Source: Cloacibacillus porcorum (GTDB taxonomy: Bacteria; Synergistota; Synergistia; Synergistales; Synergistaceae). Taken from it: a stretch of DNA of 64,000 bases. A program made the position numbers and the translations under genes. A model generated the notes under the pieces. The model did not search any database and was not told the DNA's origin. It worked only from the letters and a program-made list of their open reading frames with translations. Position 1 is the stretch's first letter. The number at the start of each line of letters is the position of its first letter. Shown piece by piece: positions 25,079 to 33,692 of this stretch. The stretch covers positions 2,163,501-2,227,500 of the forward strand of contig NZ_CP016757.1 of assembly GCF_001701045.1 (NCBI RefSeq), written 5' to 3'.

Positions 25079-26108
25079 ACCAGATGCTCCACGACGGATT
25101 CGGCGACAGATGCAGATCTGAGCGGTTTCCGCGCATGTAGGAGCTGTACCCGGCGGCGGCGATCATCACCGCGTTGTCGGTACACATACCGCGCGGCGGC
25201 AGAAAGAGCTCCACTCCCCTGTCACGCGAGTATTCCGCAAGCGCGGCGCGCAGTCCGGAGTTCGCGGCGACGCCGCCCGATACGGTGAGGCGCTTCACGC
25301 CGGTACGCTTCACGGCGAGCTTTATCTTCCCCATCAGGCTGTCGACGACGGCCTTTTGAAAGGAGGCACAGAGGTCCGCGAGCGGAAATTCCTCGCCGAG
25401 CGCCGTCTCTTTCCCGATGAGCGTCATTGCGGCGGTCTTGAGGCCGCTGAAACTGAATTCTATCTCCTTCGTCGAGGCCAGCGGCAGTGGCAGCTGGAAG
25501 GCGTTAGGGTCTCCGTCGGCGGCAAGCCTGTCTATTATCGGGCCGCCGGGATAACCGAGTCCCAGCACCTTTGACACCTTATCGTAGGCCTCGCCCGCCG
25601 CGTCGTCGCGTGTCGAGCCAAGCAGCTCATAGTCGCCGAAGGCGCGCACAAGCACCACCTCGGTATGTCCGCCGGAGACTATCAGCGAGATGAATGGCGG
25701 TTTAAGCTCCTCCGAGACGGCGGCATTGGCAAAGATATGCCCCTCCAGGTGGTTGACTCCAATCAGCGGCACCCCCCATCCCTGCGATAGGGCCTTCGCC
25801 GTCATCACGCCGACAAGCAGAGAACCCATGAGCCCGGGGCCGGAGGTCACGGCGATCAGGCTCAGCTCCTTCGCCGGCTCCCCGATTCCCGCCTTGGCGA
25901 GCACGCTCTCAAGCAGCGGCAGGATCGCCTCCTGGTGCATACGCGAGGCAAGCTCCGGCACCACACCGCCGTAGACGCTGTGTGAGTCTATCTGGCTCGA
26001 TATGACCTCAGCTAGCAGCCCATGGCCTCCCTCAAGCACCGCGAGCGCGGTGTCGTCGCAGCTGGACTCGATACCAAGAGTCAAAAACCTTTTACCGCCC
26101 TCAGCCAT
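25077..26108 (-). CDS. tsaD: tRNA N6-threonylcarbamoyladenosine transferase TsaD
   Basis: A 343-residue enzyme that, with TsaB/TsaE, transfers threonylcarbamoyl to A37 of ANN-decoding tRNAs. Family motifs: LGIESSCDDTALAVLEG (N-terminal), metal-binding NHLEGHIFAN, LIVSGGHTEVVLV, GRT-like ATP-site segment LGSTRDDAAGEAYDKVSKVLGLGYPGGP, VSGGVAANSGLR and PPRGMCTDNAVMIA. The C-terminus ends inside repeat copy 3. Its start overlaps the stop of the zinc-ribbon gene by 1 bp. Confidence 0.95.
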   Translation of the reverse strand: MAEGGKRFLTLGIESSCDDTALAVLEGGHGLLAEVISSQIDSHSVYGGVVPELASRMHQEAILPLLESVLAKAGIGEPAKELSLIAVTSGPGLMGSLLVGVMTAKALSQGWGVPLIGVNHLEGHIFANAAVSEELKPPFISLIVSGGHTEVVLVRAFGDYELLGSTRDDAAGEAYDKVSKVLGLGYPGGPIIDRLAADGDPNAFQLPLPLASTKEIEFSFSGLKTAAMTLIGKETALGEEFPLADLCASFQKAVVDSLMGKIKLAVKRTGVKRLTVSGGVAANSGLRAALAEYSRDRGVELFLPPRGMCTDNAVMIAAAGYSSYMRGNRSDLHLSPNPSWSIW

Positions 26109-26305
26109 CAGTGTGAGCAGCCTCCGCAGCCGGCACAGCTTCCGCCGCAGTTACACCCCTTAGCGCGCCGCATCTCGCCCTTTTGGTGGATGAGCACGCG
26201 GCAGCGGCACTGCGGGCATTTTTCGGCAAAGGTCTCCGTCTCGAAGACGAGCCCGCATTCGGCGCATTTATAGATGTGCAGAGCCTCTACTTGGGAACTT
26301 TCCAT
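26108..26305 (-). CDS. Small zinc-ribbon protein with Cys-rich tail
   Basis: A 65-residue protein. The N-terminal half is a rubredoxin/FmdB-like zinc ribbon (YKCAECGLVF ... KCPQCRCRV). The tail GCNCGGSCAGCGGCSH adds five further cysteines in a Gly-rich string, suggesting a second metal or Fe-S site. No function can be assigned. It overlaps tsaD by 1 bp and the upstream secreted-protein gene by 19 bp, so the three are probably co-translated. Confidence 0.65.
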   Translation of the reverse strand: MESSQVEALHIYKCAECGLVFETETFAEKCPQCRCRVLIHQKGEMRRAKGCNCGGSCAGCGGCSH

Positions 26306-26835
26306 GTCTCAGAATCATCTCCGTAACCAATCTTTATCTCTTTGCCGGCTTTGACCTCCGCGCTCGGAACCGCAAAGGCGAAGTAACCGTCACTCTTCGA
26401 CGCCATAGGGCCGAAGGGATTCGTCATGCTTGAGGAGAGAATGTCCCCCTTTTGCAGATGATAGCCGCCGATGAATACCTGAGTGTAATCGAAATCCCAG
26501 GGCTTATAGACGTCAATGTGGGCTATGAAGAGCCTCTTTTTACGGGTGGCGTCCGTACCGTAATACTGCGCCATGTCATATACCCAGGGCTGAAGACGGC
26601 TATCGGCGGCGATCGACTTGGATAGCTTATCGTCGACGTAAATTACCTGCATCGCGCCGCGCGCGCCGAGCACCATATCGCCGAAACGCTCGCCCTCCAC
26701 CCATATATCGGTCTGCCGTTCGTCAAGAAGCTCCGACACATCCTGCGCTGTATTGGAGGGACCGGCAAGGGCGGCCTGAACCGAAAATATTACAAACGCA
26801 ACTATCGCGATGGCCGCTGCAAATGATTTTTTCAT
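26287..26835 (-). CDS. Secreted protein of unknown function
   Basis: A 182-residue protein. MKKSFAAAIAIVAFVIFSVQAALA is a clear Sec signal peptide with cleavage after the final Ala; no lipobox. The mature part is rich in beta-forming segments (DIWVEGERFGDMVLGARGAMQVIYV, DFDYTQVFIGGYHLQKGDIL, GYFAFAVPS), ending GDDSETWKVPK. I do not recognise the family. The start is ATG 26835, 4 nt after GGAGAG; an in-frame ATG five codons earlier lies over the RBS. It follows the terminator at 26859-26900 and leads a small operon with the zinc ribbon and tsaD. Confidence 0.7.
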   Translation of the reverse strand: MKKSFAAAIAIVAFVIFSVQAALAGPSNTAQDVSELLDERQTDIWVEGERFGDMVLGARGAMQVIYVDDKLSKSIAADSRLQPWVYDMAQYYGTDATRKKRLFIAHIDVYKPWDFDYTQVFIGGYHLQKGDILSSSMTNPFGPMASKSDGYFAFAVPSAEVKAGKEIKIGYGDDSETWKVPK

Positions 26836-26858
26836 TTTACTCTCCTTCAAAAAAGTTT

Positions 26859-26900
26859 TCAGCTATAGGAGGGTTTTTATCTTTACCCCCCTACAGCTGA
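26859..26900 (-). terminator. Terminator between nhaC and the secreted-protein gene
   Basis: TCAGCTxTAGGGGGG pairs with CCCTCCTATAGCTGA across a 12-nt loop, followed on the minus strand by AAACTTTTTT. It also forms the leader of the next gene, so it could act as an attenuator. Confidence 0.65.
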
Positions 26901-27014
26901 ATATCATAGCATAATATGAGCCGCGTTATAAACTCTTTTCCCACGGACAGGATAAACACATGAAAGTTCGCCGTCCGCGGTACACCCCTGAAGAAACCGC
27001 AGCGTTCAGCCGGT

Positions 27015-28388
27015 CTATAAAAAGCGGTACGAACCCAGCCATGATCTCAGAAAGCGCCTGTACACCGACGCGCGGCGAAAATGTATCTCTTTTCCGAGGA
27101 AGTAGCATATGGGTATAAGGAATATATAAAATTCCCAGCGGAGCGCCTCCACACCGACGCCGAGCAGCTTCAGCGGCACAGAGCATGAGAGGCACCACGG
27201 CACCATCGGCGCGATAATCACCAGCGAGTTTTCAAGGTCTAGGGCAAGCTCTTCCTTAGGCTGGCCGCGCTTCGTGTACTGTTTTTTCAGGAGGGTGGCC
27301 GCCATGATGCAGGAGGTTATCTGGCTGCAGAATATTCCCGAGGCGAAGAGGCTCGACAGTATCACGGTGCATGATTTGCCGATCCGCCGCATCATCGCCT
27401 CCACGATCTCGTTCAGCTGACGCAGGAGGCCGGAGACGGAGAGTATCTTCGCATAGGTGCTGGATATCGCGAGTATCATGATGATGCCGGCCATCGACAC
27501 CAGGCCGCCGCCGTTCCAGAGATCCCCCATGACCGCATCCTGCGGATAGTAACCGAAGACCGCCGTATGAAGCAGCTCCGCGGCGCTCTCTCCCTGAACG
27601 GCGCAGGCGATGAGGCAGGCCGCAGCCGAGCTTACGATCAGCGCGTATTTGACCCTGATCCTCATAAGCGGGAAGCAAAACATCACGGCGACCGGCAGCA
27701 GCGCCCACCAGCTGATCACAAAGTCCTTCTTTATCTCCGCAAGATATCCCGCGTTTGAGATATAGAGCGGATTATTGAAAGAGAGGAAGCAATAGGCGGC
27801 GATGCAGACCACCGTCGGGATCAGCGCGGTACGGAACATCCGGCTCACGTTGCCGTAAAGGTCTGTTTTGGTAAGCGCGGCGATGAGGTTCGCGCTCGAG
27901 GCGGTAGGCGAACAGCGGTCGCCAAAGTAGACGCCGGAGAGTATCGCGCCTGCGGCAAGCAGTTCGTTCACGCCGCCCGAGCGCGCGATGGCCATCAGGA
28001 TGACGCCCGCGGTGCCAGCGACACCGATGCTCGTGCCGAGGGCATAGGAGATAAAGCAGGTAAGAAGGAAGGCTATTAGGATAAAGAGCTTCGGCGTTAT
28101 CAGACCTACGCCATGGTAGACAAAGAAGGCGATCACGCCGCCGGCGCGCCATTCGGCGGTCAGCAGCCCGATGAGAAGCAGTATCTCAATGACGAGCAGC
28201 GCCTCTTTCACGCCCAGCGCCGAGGCCCGCAGCACCGTGGAGAGGCGGCTGCCGCGGCGCATCGCGGCGGCGGCGAGCAGTACATAGCCCAGAATCATCG
28301 CATAGACCATCTGATAGCTATATACAAGGCATACGGCAATCGAGGTCACGAAGAGGAGAAACGACAACAGAAAATACATAGAGCTCAC
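27015..28388 (-). CDS. nhaC: Na+/H+ antiporter, NhaC family
   Basis: A 457-residue inner-membrane protein with about 11-12 helices. Family-like segments include LLLIGLLTAEWRAGGVIAFF, SYALGTSIGVAGTAGVILM, GVYFGDRCSPTASSANLIAA (the conserved GDRxSP motif) and a second half with SLFASGIFCSQITS and ENSLVIIAPMVPWCLSCSVP. NhaC exchangers move Na+ out for H+ and can double as amino-acid/Na+ exchangers. A structured leader (28454-28507) lies upstream and a strong terminator follows. Confidence 0.85.
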   Translation of the reverse strand: MSSMYFLLSFLLFVTSIAVCLVYSYQMVYAMILGYVLLAAAAMRRGSRLSTVLRASALGVKEALLVIEILLLIGLLTAEWRAGGVIAFFVYHGVGLITPKLFILIAFLLTCFISYALGTSIGVAGTAGVILMAIARSGGVNELLAAGAILSGVYFGDRCSPTASSANLIAALTKTDLYGNVSRMFRTALIPTVVCIAAYCFLSFNNPLYISNAGYLAEIKKDFVISWWALLPVAVMFCFPLMRIRVKYALIVSSAAACLIACAVQGESAAELLHTAVFGYYPQDAVMGDLWNGGGLVSMAGIIMILAISSTYAKILSVSGLLRQLNEIVEAMMRRIGKSCTVILSSLFASGIFCSQITSCIMAATLLKKQYTKRGQPKEELALDLENSLVIIAPMVPWCLSCSVPLKLLGVGVEALRWEFYIFLIPICYFLGKEIHFRRASVYRRFLRSWLGSYRFL

Positions 28389-28453
28389 TCAGCTTTCAGA
28401 TATTTTTGAGATTTGCATCAATGTCGGCGTTCACAGGTTGTTACACATGAGGC

Positions 28454-28507
28454 ACGGCAGGCAAACGGGGCGAATGTTAGCACCCTTTCGCCGCCCTGTA
28501 CAGCCGT
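28454..28507 (-). promoter_or_regulatory. Structured leader upstream of nhaC (possible riboswitch)
   Basis: On the minus strand CACGGC / GCCGTG closes a stem that encloses GGCGAA-N12-TTCGCC and a small AGG/CCT pairing, about 65 bp before the nhaC start. No matching terminator or known riboswitch consensus is recognised. Ion-sensing leaders are known for some Na+/H+ antiporter genes, which makes this position suggestive only. Confidence 0.3.
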
Positions 28508-28568
28508 GTTGTCTTTCTTATGTCATCTGAACAAATAAGTATTCTGAATATAGAGACTTGATAAGAAG

Positions 28569-28589
28569 GAAGCGGCAAATTGCCGCTTC
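28569..28589. terminator. murJ terminator
   Basis: GAAGCGGCAA-A-TTGCCGCTTC, a perfect 10-bp-arm palindrome, with CTTCTTATC following on the minus strand. It lies 26 bp beyond the murJ stop. Confidence 0.7.
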
Positions 28590-28614
28590 ACAGCAGTATT
28601 TTTTAAGCTGCGGA

Positions 28615-30294
28615 CTATTGCCTTTTGGCCTTTCCTCCTGCCGCGTCCTTTATCCAGCGCCACTCGGGGCAGCGCAGGGCCATCGTGGCGGCGGCGTAGA
28701 TCAAAGCGCTGCCAGCCATCGCGGAGGCGAGCCAAAGCACCCGCAGGATAAGCCTCGCCTCCGCGGGATATGGTAAAAGATATTTGAAGGCCAGCAGCGC
28801 GCCTACCATCAGCAAAAGGGGCGTCAGCACCCGCCAAAGCCACTTTATCTCAAATATGCCGAGCCGTTCACCGATATTGCGCGAAAGCATCCAGGCGGCG
28901 AACAGGCTCGCCGAGGTGAAGGCGGCCGCCGAGGCCGCGGCGAGGCCCGCATAGGCAAAGAGGCGCATCAGCACGACGCTCGCGCAGAGGTTCACGGCGA
29001 CGGTGACGCCGGTTATCATCACCGCGGCGCGCGGCATGCGTCGCGCGTATATCGCGCGCATTATCACCGTGCTGCTCGCCATCCCCGGCAGCCCGAAGGC
29101 GTAGAGGGAGAGCGCCGTCGCGGTGGCGTGCCACGCCCATTCAGAAAAGGCTCCCCGGTAGAAGAGTATGTGAACGACCTCGCTGGAGACGACGCAGAGT
29201 CCCGCCGCCACCGGCAGCACGACAAAGAGGTTGAAACGCATCGCGTCGCGGATAAAGTCACGGAATTCCCCCGTATTGTTCGGGTCCTGCCGTGAGAGCA
29301 TCGGCAGTACCGCCTGGGAGATGGCGATAACAAAGAGGCCCAGCGGCAGCTGAAGCACGCGGTCCGCATAGGTGAGCACAGAGATAGAACCGGCGGAGAG
29401 ATAGGAGCCGAGCATCCTGCTGATCACGGGGTTGAGCTGATTCAAAGAGAGTCCCGCCGCGTAGGGCAGAAAGAGCACCATCATGCTGCGCAGCTGCGGA
29501 TCGTGACGGTTGGGCATCGCGGGACAGAGTCTCATCTTCAGCCTGCCGCACCAGTAGACCTGCAGGAACATATGAAAAGCCCCGCCGAGCAGCACCGCGA
29601 CCGCGAGGTTCCAGATCGAGAGCCGGCTCCGCATCGCCAGCAGGAAGAGGATATAGACAAGGTTGCTGAGGGCGGGCGCGATAGCGGGAACAAAGAAGCT
29701 GCCCATGCTGTTCAGCACCCCCATCGCCAGCGCGCCGACTGAGACCAGCATGAGGAAGGGAAACATTATGCGCGTCAGCGAGATCGCGAGCAGGCGCTCG
29801 TGCGAGACAAAGCCGGGCGCCATGATGTCGACGAAGAGCGGCGCGAAGATGAGGCCGACGGCGACGACGAGGCTGCAGCCGAATATCAGCACCGTCAAAG
29901 CCTCGTTCGCGAGCTTGCGCGCCCTGTCCTGACCGTCGGCGGAGAGGGTACGGGAAAAGACCGGTACGAAGGAGGCGGAGAGCGCGCCCTCCGCGAGCAG
30001 CTGCCGCGCAAGGTTTGCGAGCGTGTAGGCTACAAAGAAGGCATCCAGCTGGCGCGTCGCGCCGAAGAGCGCCGCCGTGAGCATTTCACGGACGAGCCCC
30101 AGCACGCGGCTCACGAGGGTACCGGCCATCATACGCATCGCATGGAAGACCATGCCGGTTAACGCATCCGGACGCTCGCCCCCTGTGGGTTTTTCTTGAT
30201 CTCTTGTTTCGTTACCGGGAACGCCCTCCGCTTCGACTGACATCTCTTCCGTCTCCGACGGGGAGGCTTTCTCTCTCGGGGCTTCCAGCATCAC
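28615..30294 (-). CDS. murJ: Lipid II flippase MurJ (MviN family)
   Basis: A 559-residue polytopic protein of the MOP exporter superfamily that flips the peptidoglycan precursor lipid II. About 14 helices follow a 45-residue hydrophilic, acidic N-terminal extension that MurJ proteins normally lack. The conserved core begins RMMAGTLVSRVLGLVREML and contains LLAEGALSASFVPVFS, FVSHERLLAISLTRIMFPFL, LQLPLGLFVIAISQAVLP and FYRGAFSE. The extension may be real or translation may begin later (ATG at residue 48), but no good internal RBS is evident. The gene overlaps lptB by 4 bp, linking envelope assembly genes. Confidence 0.92.
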   Translation of the reverse strand: MMLEAPREKASPSETEEMSVEAEGVPGNETRDQEKPTGGERPDALTGMVFHAMRMMAGTLVSRVLGLVREMLTAALFGATRQLDAFFVAYTLANLARQLLAEGALSASFVPVFSRTLSADGQDRARKLANEALTVLIFGCSLVVAVGLIFAPLFVDIMAPGFVSHERLLAISLTRIMFPFLMLVSVGALAMGVLNSMGSFFVPAIAPALSNLVYILFLLAMRSRLSIWNLAVAVLLGGAFHMFLQVYWCGRLKMRLCPAMPNRHDPQLRSMMVLFLPYAAGLSLNQLNPVISRMLGSYLSAGSISVLTYADRVLQLPLGLFVIAISQAVLPMLSRQDPNNTGEFRDFIRDAMRFNLFVVLPVAAGLCVVSSEVVHILFYRGAFSEWAWHATATALSLYAFGLPGMASSTVIMRAIYARRMPRAAVMITGVTVAVNLCASVVLMRLFAYAGLAAASAAAFTSASLFAAWMLSRNIGERLGIFEIKWLWRVLTPLLLMVGALLAFKYLLPYPAEARLILRVLWLASAMAGSALIYAAATMALRCPEWRWIKDAAGGKAKRQ

Positions 30295-31040
30295 CAGCTG
30301 AAGTCTTCGCCAAGGTAGAACTTGCGGGCGTCTTTGTTTTCGGTTATGTAATCGGGCTTACCCTCGAGGAAGACCTTTCCCTCATAGATGAGATAGGCCC
30401 TGTCCGTTATCGAGAGGGTCTCGCGAACGTTGTGGTCGGTGAGGAGTATGCCGTAGCCGCGGTCTTTAAGGTCGCGGATTATCGACTGCAGGTCGGCGAC
30501 CGCGATCGGGTCAATGCCGCTGAACGGCTCGTCCAGCAGTATGAAAAGCGGCTCCAGCGCAAGACAGCGCGCGATCTCGACGCGGCGGCGCTCGCCTCCG
30601 GAGAGGGCGACGGCCTTGGTATCGGCGAGATGGCTCAGACCATATTCTCCAAGCAGATAGCTTATCTTGTCCCCGCGCACGTCGCGCGGCACTCCCGATT
30701 CCTCAAGAACGAGGTCGAGATTCTGACGCACGGTAAGGCTTCTGAATACTGAGGCCTCCTGCGGCAGATAACCGATACCGGCACGCGCGCGCTGGTACAT
30801 CGGCTGGTCGGAGAGCTGCGTATCACCGAGCCAGACGCTGCCGGAATCGGGCAGGATACGGCCTACGATCATATAGAAGGTCGTACTCTTCCCCGCGCCG
30901 TTCGGACCAAGCAGCCCGATGATCTCACCCTTCTTTATTTCGATACTGACTTCGTCTACGACGCGGCGTCCGCCGAAGGCCTTAACAAGTCTGTCGGCGC
31001 GGAGTATTGTCGCGTCTTTCTCTATCATCTGGCGGGCCAT
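30291..31040 (-). CDS. lptB: LPS export ABC ATPase LptB
   Basis: A 249-residue ATPase that powers extraction of lipopolysaccharide from the inner membrane with LptFG. Walker A GPNGAGKSTTFYMIVG (about 39-54), LptB-type IGYLPQEASVFRSLTV, signature LSGGERRRVEIARCLA, Walker B FILLDEPFSGIDPIAV and DHNVRETL are intact. Overlap of 1 bp with lptA and 4 bp with murJ. Presence of lptA-lptB is direct evidence for a diderm envelope with LPS-like molecules; lptFG are not in the window. Confidence 0.95.
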   Translation of the reverse strand: MARQMIEKDATILRADRLVKAFGGRRVVDEVSIEIKKGEIIGLLGPNGAGKSTTFYMIVGRILPDSGSVWLGDTQLSDQPMYQRARAGIGYLPQEASVFRSLTVRQNLDLVLEESGVPRDVRGDKISYLLGEYGLSHLADTKAVALSGGERRRVEIARCLALEPLFILLDEPFSGIDPIAVADLQSIIRDLKDRGYGILLTDHNVRETLSITDRAYLIYEGKVFLEGKPDYITENKDARKFYLGEDFSW

Positions 31041-32104
31041 TATTCTTCCACCCAGTTTTTTTCCTGATCTGAGAGCTGAGGAGGATTTTTCTCCACAACT
31101 GGTTTTTTATCGGCGGAGGCCGGTTCTTTCGGAACTTCCACCAGCGGCTCCTTTTTAACGGGAACACCGCCCTTCGCCGTACCGGAGTTTTTAGCGCCGT
31201 CATCCTTTTTCTTGGCCTTCTCCTCAACGACGAATACTATCTTTGAGTTTCCACGCGCCTCGATGTTGCGCGTATCTTCATGTACTACCATAGTGTCTGC
31301 GGTCACGGTCTTGCCGTCGCTGCGTACAGCCTTCGTATTGCCGGAGATGACGACCGTCCCCCTCGCCTTTGAATAGACGGCCTTGTCGCCGGTGACCCGG
31401 GTCTTGAGTCCCTCGCGGTCCACATAGTCGAAGACCACGTTTTTATCAGCCACCATCTCCTGAAGGACCTCTTCTCCGCTCTTCGCGTCCTTGGCGAGGC
31501 GGCCCTCCACGGTCTTCGCGGAGAGGGCGAACTTCTCTGCAAGGTCCTCGTAACGGCGCACGTCGCGCGCCCAGAATTTATCTCCCGTCCTCGTCGCCTC
31601 GGCAGCCTTGAGGATCTTGTTCTGCATGATGCCGTCGACATTGCCCCTGGCCTTATAGTTTTCGGTGCCTATCTCCCAGAGTACATAGTCGGCGTTGAGC
31701 CTGTCCTTGGGCGCGCGCGTCAGCAGCACGTCGCCGAAGGCCTCCACGGTACCGTCGGTCTTTTTAGTCTTGTCCCCGGTCCAGGTGGCGCTCTCGGATT
31801 TCAGCGTCGCCTGCTGTTCGGGAAAGTTACCGCTCACATTGCCGCGGATCGTCATGATCTCTTTATCGGTGTTGCCCTCGGCCTCGTCGCCCTTGAGTAC
31901 CGAGCCCTCCCGCGTTATCACGACTCTGCCCTTGGCGCGGGCGTCGCCGGTGTTCACGTTGTACTGAATGTCGTCGGCCGAGAGAGTATTCTGGCGCTTA
32001 ACGGTCTCCGCGGGAGCTTCGGTAGCCGCCGCAGGAATGGCGGCGCACATCAGACAGAAAACCGCCGCGGCGCAAAATCTTCGCAGTTTTTTTTCTATTA
32101 TCAT
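31040..32104 (-). CDS. lptA: LptA/OstA-like periplasmic LPS-transport protein
   Basis: A 354-residue exported protein. A Sec signal (KKLRRFCAAAVFCLMCAAIPAAATE) precedes a beta-jellyroll OstA region with the recurrent pattern SADDIQYNVNTGDARAKGRV and LKGDEAEGNTDKEIMTIRG, plus two or three more such repeats (NADYVLWEIGTENYKARGNV, GDKAVYSKARGTVVISGN). It is about twice the length of E. coli LptA, so it may itself span more of the periplasm. The C-terminal 60 residues are Lys/Pro/Glu-rich and probably disordered. LptA proteins form the bridge carrying LPS outward. It precedes lptB directly. Confidence 0.82.
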   Translation of the reverse strand: MIIEKKLRRFCAAAVFCLMCAAIPAAATEAPAETVKRQNTLSADDIQYNVNTGDARAKGRVVITREGSVLKGDEAEGNTDKEIMTIRGNVSGNFPEQQATLKSESATWTGDKTKKTDGTVEAFGDVLLTRAPKDRLNADYVLWEIGTENYKARGNVDGIMQNKILKAAEATRTGDKFWARDVRRYEDLAEKFALSAKTVEGRLAKDAKSGEEVLQEMVADKNVVFDYVDREGLKTRVTGDKAVYSKARGTVVISGNTKAVRSDGKTVTADTMVVHEDTRNIEARGNSKIVFVVEEKAKKKDDGAKNSGTAKGGVPVKKEPLVEVPKEPASADKKPVVEKNPPQLSDQEKNWVEE

Positions 32105-32234
32105 AGAGGATTCCTCTTTTCCGTTAAAATAACAGCATACGGCAACCAGTGCCGGATGTTTTCAGGCGCATTTATTTTACATTATTTATCATGATATGTA
32201 TTGATTATTTTCAGTAAATAGAATTACGGTTATG

Positions 32235-33092
32235 CTATATTTTAGCCCTTTGCGCGCCGGTCTTCACACGGTTGGCGATGATCGTGAATATTTCATGCAG
32301 AAAGACGAAAAATTCCGTATCTTTCGGCGGCAGGGGCAGCGTGAGGCGGTAGGGGTAGGCTGTGGCCGCGGAGCGTATCGCCTCCGGCGTCCAGGGGTCT
32401 AACAGCAGCAGCCAGCCGCGCCGCGAGGCCTCGTCAAGCGCCGCGCGCAGGGCGACGCTGTCTCCCGCGAGCCATCCGGCCCAGACTGATTCGGGAGGAC
32501 GCACGACGCCGGTTATCGACGAACGCACCCACGTCCCCTCCGCGCCGGTGAGGTCAAGAATATTTACGCCCGCGAGCAGATGCCTGCCGATGCCCATCGT
32601 ACTGTCGATACGCGACTGAAATTCCGCCAGCCTCCGCTGGTAATAGGAGTAATTTCTCTGATCGGCGGCGGCCATGATCTTCATGATCTCCTGCGCGATG
32701 AAGGGCAGCATCGCGGGGTCGAAAAAGGCCGCTCGCATCTTGGCTTCGCTCATCGGCCTCTTTTGGTAAAGCAGTCTGAGGTTCTTATTCTGAGCGCCGA
32801 TCTTTAAGCGGGCGGCGTCTTCCGGGTCGAATGCAATCACCAGTTCGCCGGCACGCGGGCGCCCCGTGGCGACGGTATTGCCAGCCTCGTTCCATACCGA
32901 CAGGGCGCGTACCTGCGCCTGTCGGCCGCCGATAAAAGATGCGACCTCATAGAGCCACGGCGAAGTGACCGCGATCTTCATAACGCCCGCGGCTGCCGCC
33001 TCCGTACCGCGGCAGCCGAAGGACAATATCAAAGCGAAAGCCATGAGGCGCAGCATAAAAAGCAGACCGCGCCGCGGCGATTCTTTCCTCAT
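32235..33092 (-). CDS. ZnuA-like periplasmic protein lacking the usual metal ligands
   Basis: A 285-residue protein with an N-terminal signal or anchor helix (LLFMLRLMAFALILSFG). The mature part resembles cluster A-I metal-binding proteins (KIAVTSPWLYEVASFIGG, then EIMKIMAAADQRNYSYYQRRLAEF as the linker helix, and ALDEASRRGWLLLLDPWTPEAI in lobe 2). The DPHxW-type metal-binding motif and the His-rich loop are absent, so ordinary Zn/Mn binding is doubtful. It lies directly after pyrE at the end of the pyr operon, with no ABC permease nearby. Function unknown. Confidence 0.6.
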   Translation of the reverse strand: MRKESPRRGLLFMLRLMAFALILSFGCRGTEAAAAGVMKIAVTSPWLYEVASFIGGRQAQVRALSVWNEAGNTVATGRPRAGELVIAFDPEDAARLKIGAQNKNLRLLYQKRPMSEAKMRAAFFDPAMLPFIAQEIMKIMAAADQRNYSYYQRRLAEFQSRIDSTMGIGRHLLAGVNILDLTGAEGTWVRSSITGVVRPPESVWAGWLAGDSVALRAALDEASRRGWLLLLDPWTPEAIRSAATAYPYRLTLPLPPKDTEFFVFLHEIFTIIANRVKTGAQRAKI

Positions 33093-33692
33093 TTATTTCG
33101 CGTCTGGACGGCTCCCCGGCTTTACAAGAGGAAGCCCCTCTTTGCAGAGCGGGCACTCCTCCGCCGTGTAGGTGGCGAAACAGACTTTGACGAGAGACTT
33201 GAGATCCCAGTCCGGCAGGCAGTCGGGCGAACGGCGGTCGACGATGCTGCCGGAGGCGACCCATTCCGCGCCGTCTGCGGCCAATATCTGCGCCGCTTCA
33301 CGCGATGATTTGCCGGTCGTGCAGACATCCTCCACCAGAGCGAAGCGGAGTTTGCCGGGATGCGGGAATCTTTTAAGACGCATCTCGCCGTCGACCCTCT
33401 CGGTGAATATAAATGGCACGCCGAGCGCGCGGGCGACCTCGTGGCCGATTATCAGGCCGCCGAGGGCGGGTGAAAGGATAAAGTCCGGTTTCGCGGGCGC
33501 AAGCAGCTTCGCGAGCTCCTCGCCGGCATAGGCGGCAAACTTGGGATAGCGCAGCATCAGCGCGCACTGCATGTAGTTGTCGCTGTGCAGTCCGGAGGTG
33601 AGCTTGAAGTGACCCTGCAGATGCGCACCGCTCTCCTTCATCATTTCCAGTATTTTTTTTGAAACTTCATTTTTTTCGCAGGAACAGCTCAT
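33093..33692 (-). CDS. pyrE: Orotate phosphoribosyltransferase
   Basis: A 199-residue enzyme that joins orotate to PRPP to give OMP. The PRPP loop RFALVEDVCTTGKSSREAA (about 112-130) is intact, with upstream SPALGGLIIGHEVARALG. The C-terminal CPLCKEGLPLVKPG segment, with two Cys, is typical of a bacterial PyrE subgroup. It overlaps pyrF by 1 bp and abuts the ZnuA-like gene. Confidence 0.94.
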   Translation of the reverse strand: MSCSCEKNEVSKKILEMMKESGAHLQGHFKLTSGLHSDNYMQCALMLRYPKFAAYAGEELAKLLAPAKPDFILSPALGGLIIGHEVARALGVPFIFTERVDGEMRLKRFPHPGKLRFALVEDVCTTGKSSREAAQILAADGAEWVASGSIVDRRSPDCLPDWDLKSLVKVCFATYTAEECPLCKEGLPLVKPGSRPDAK

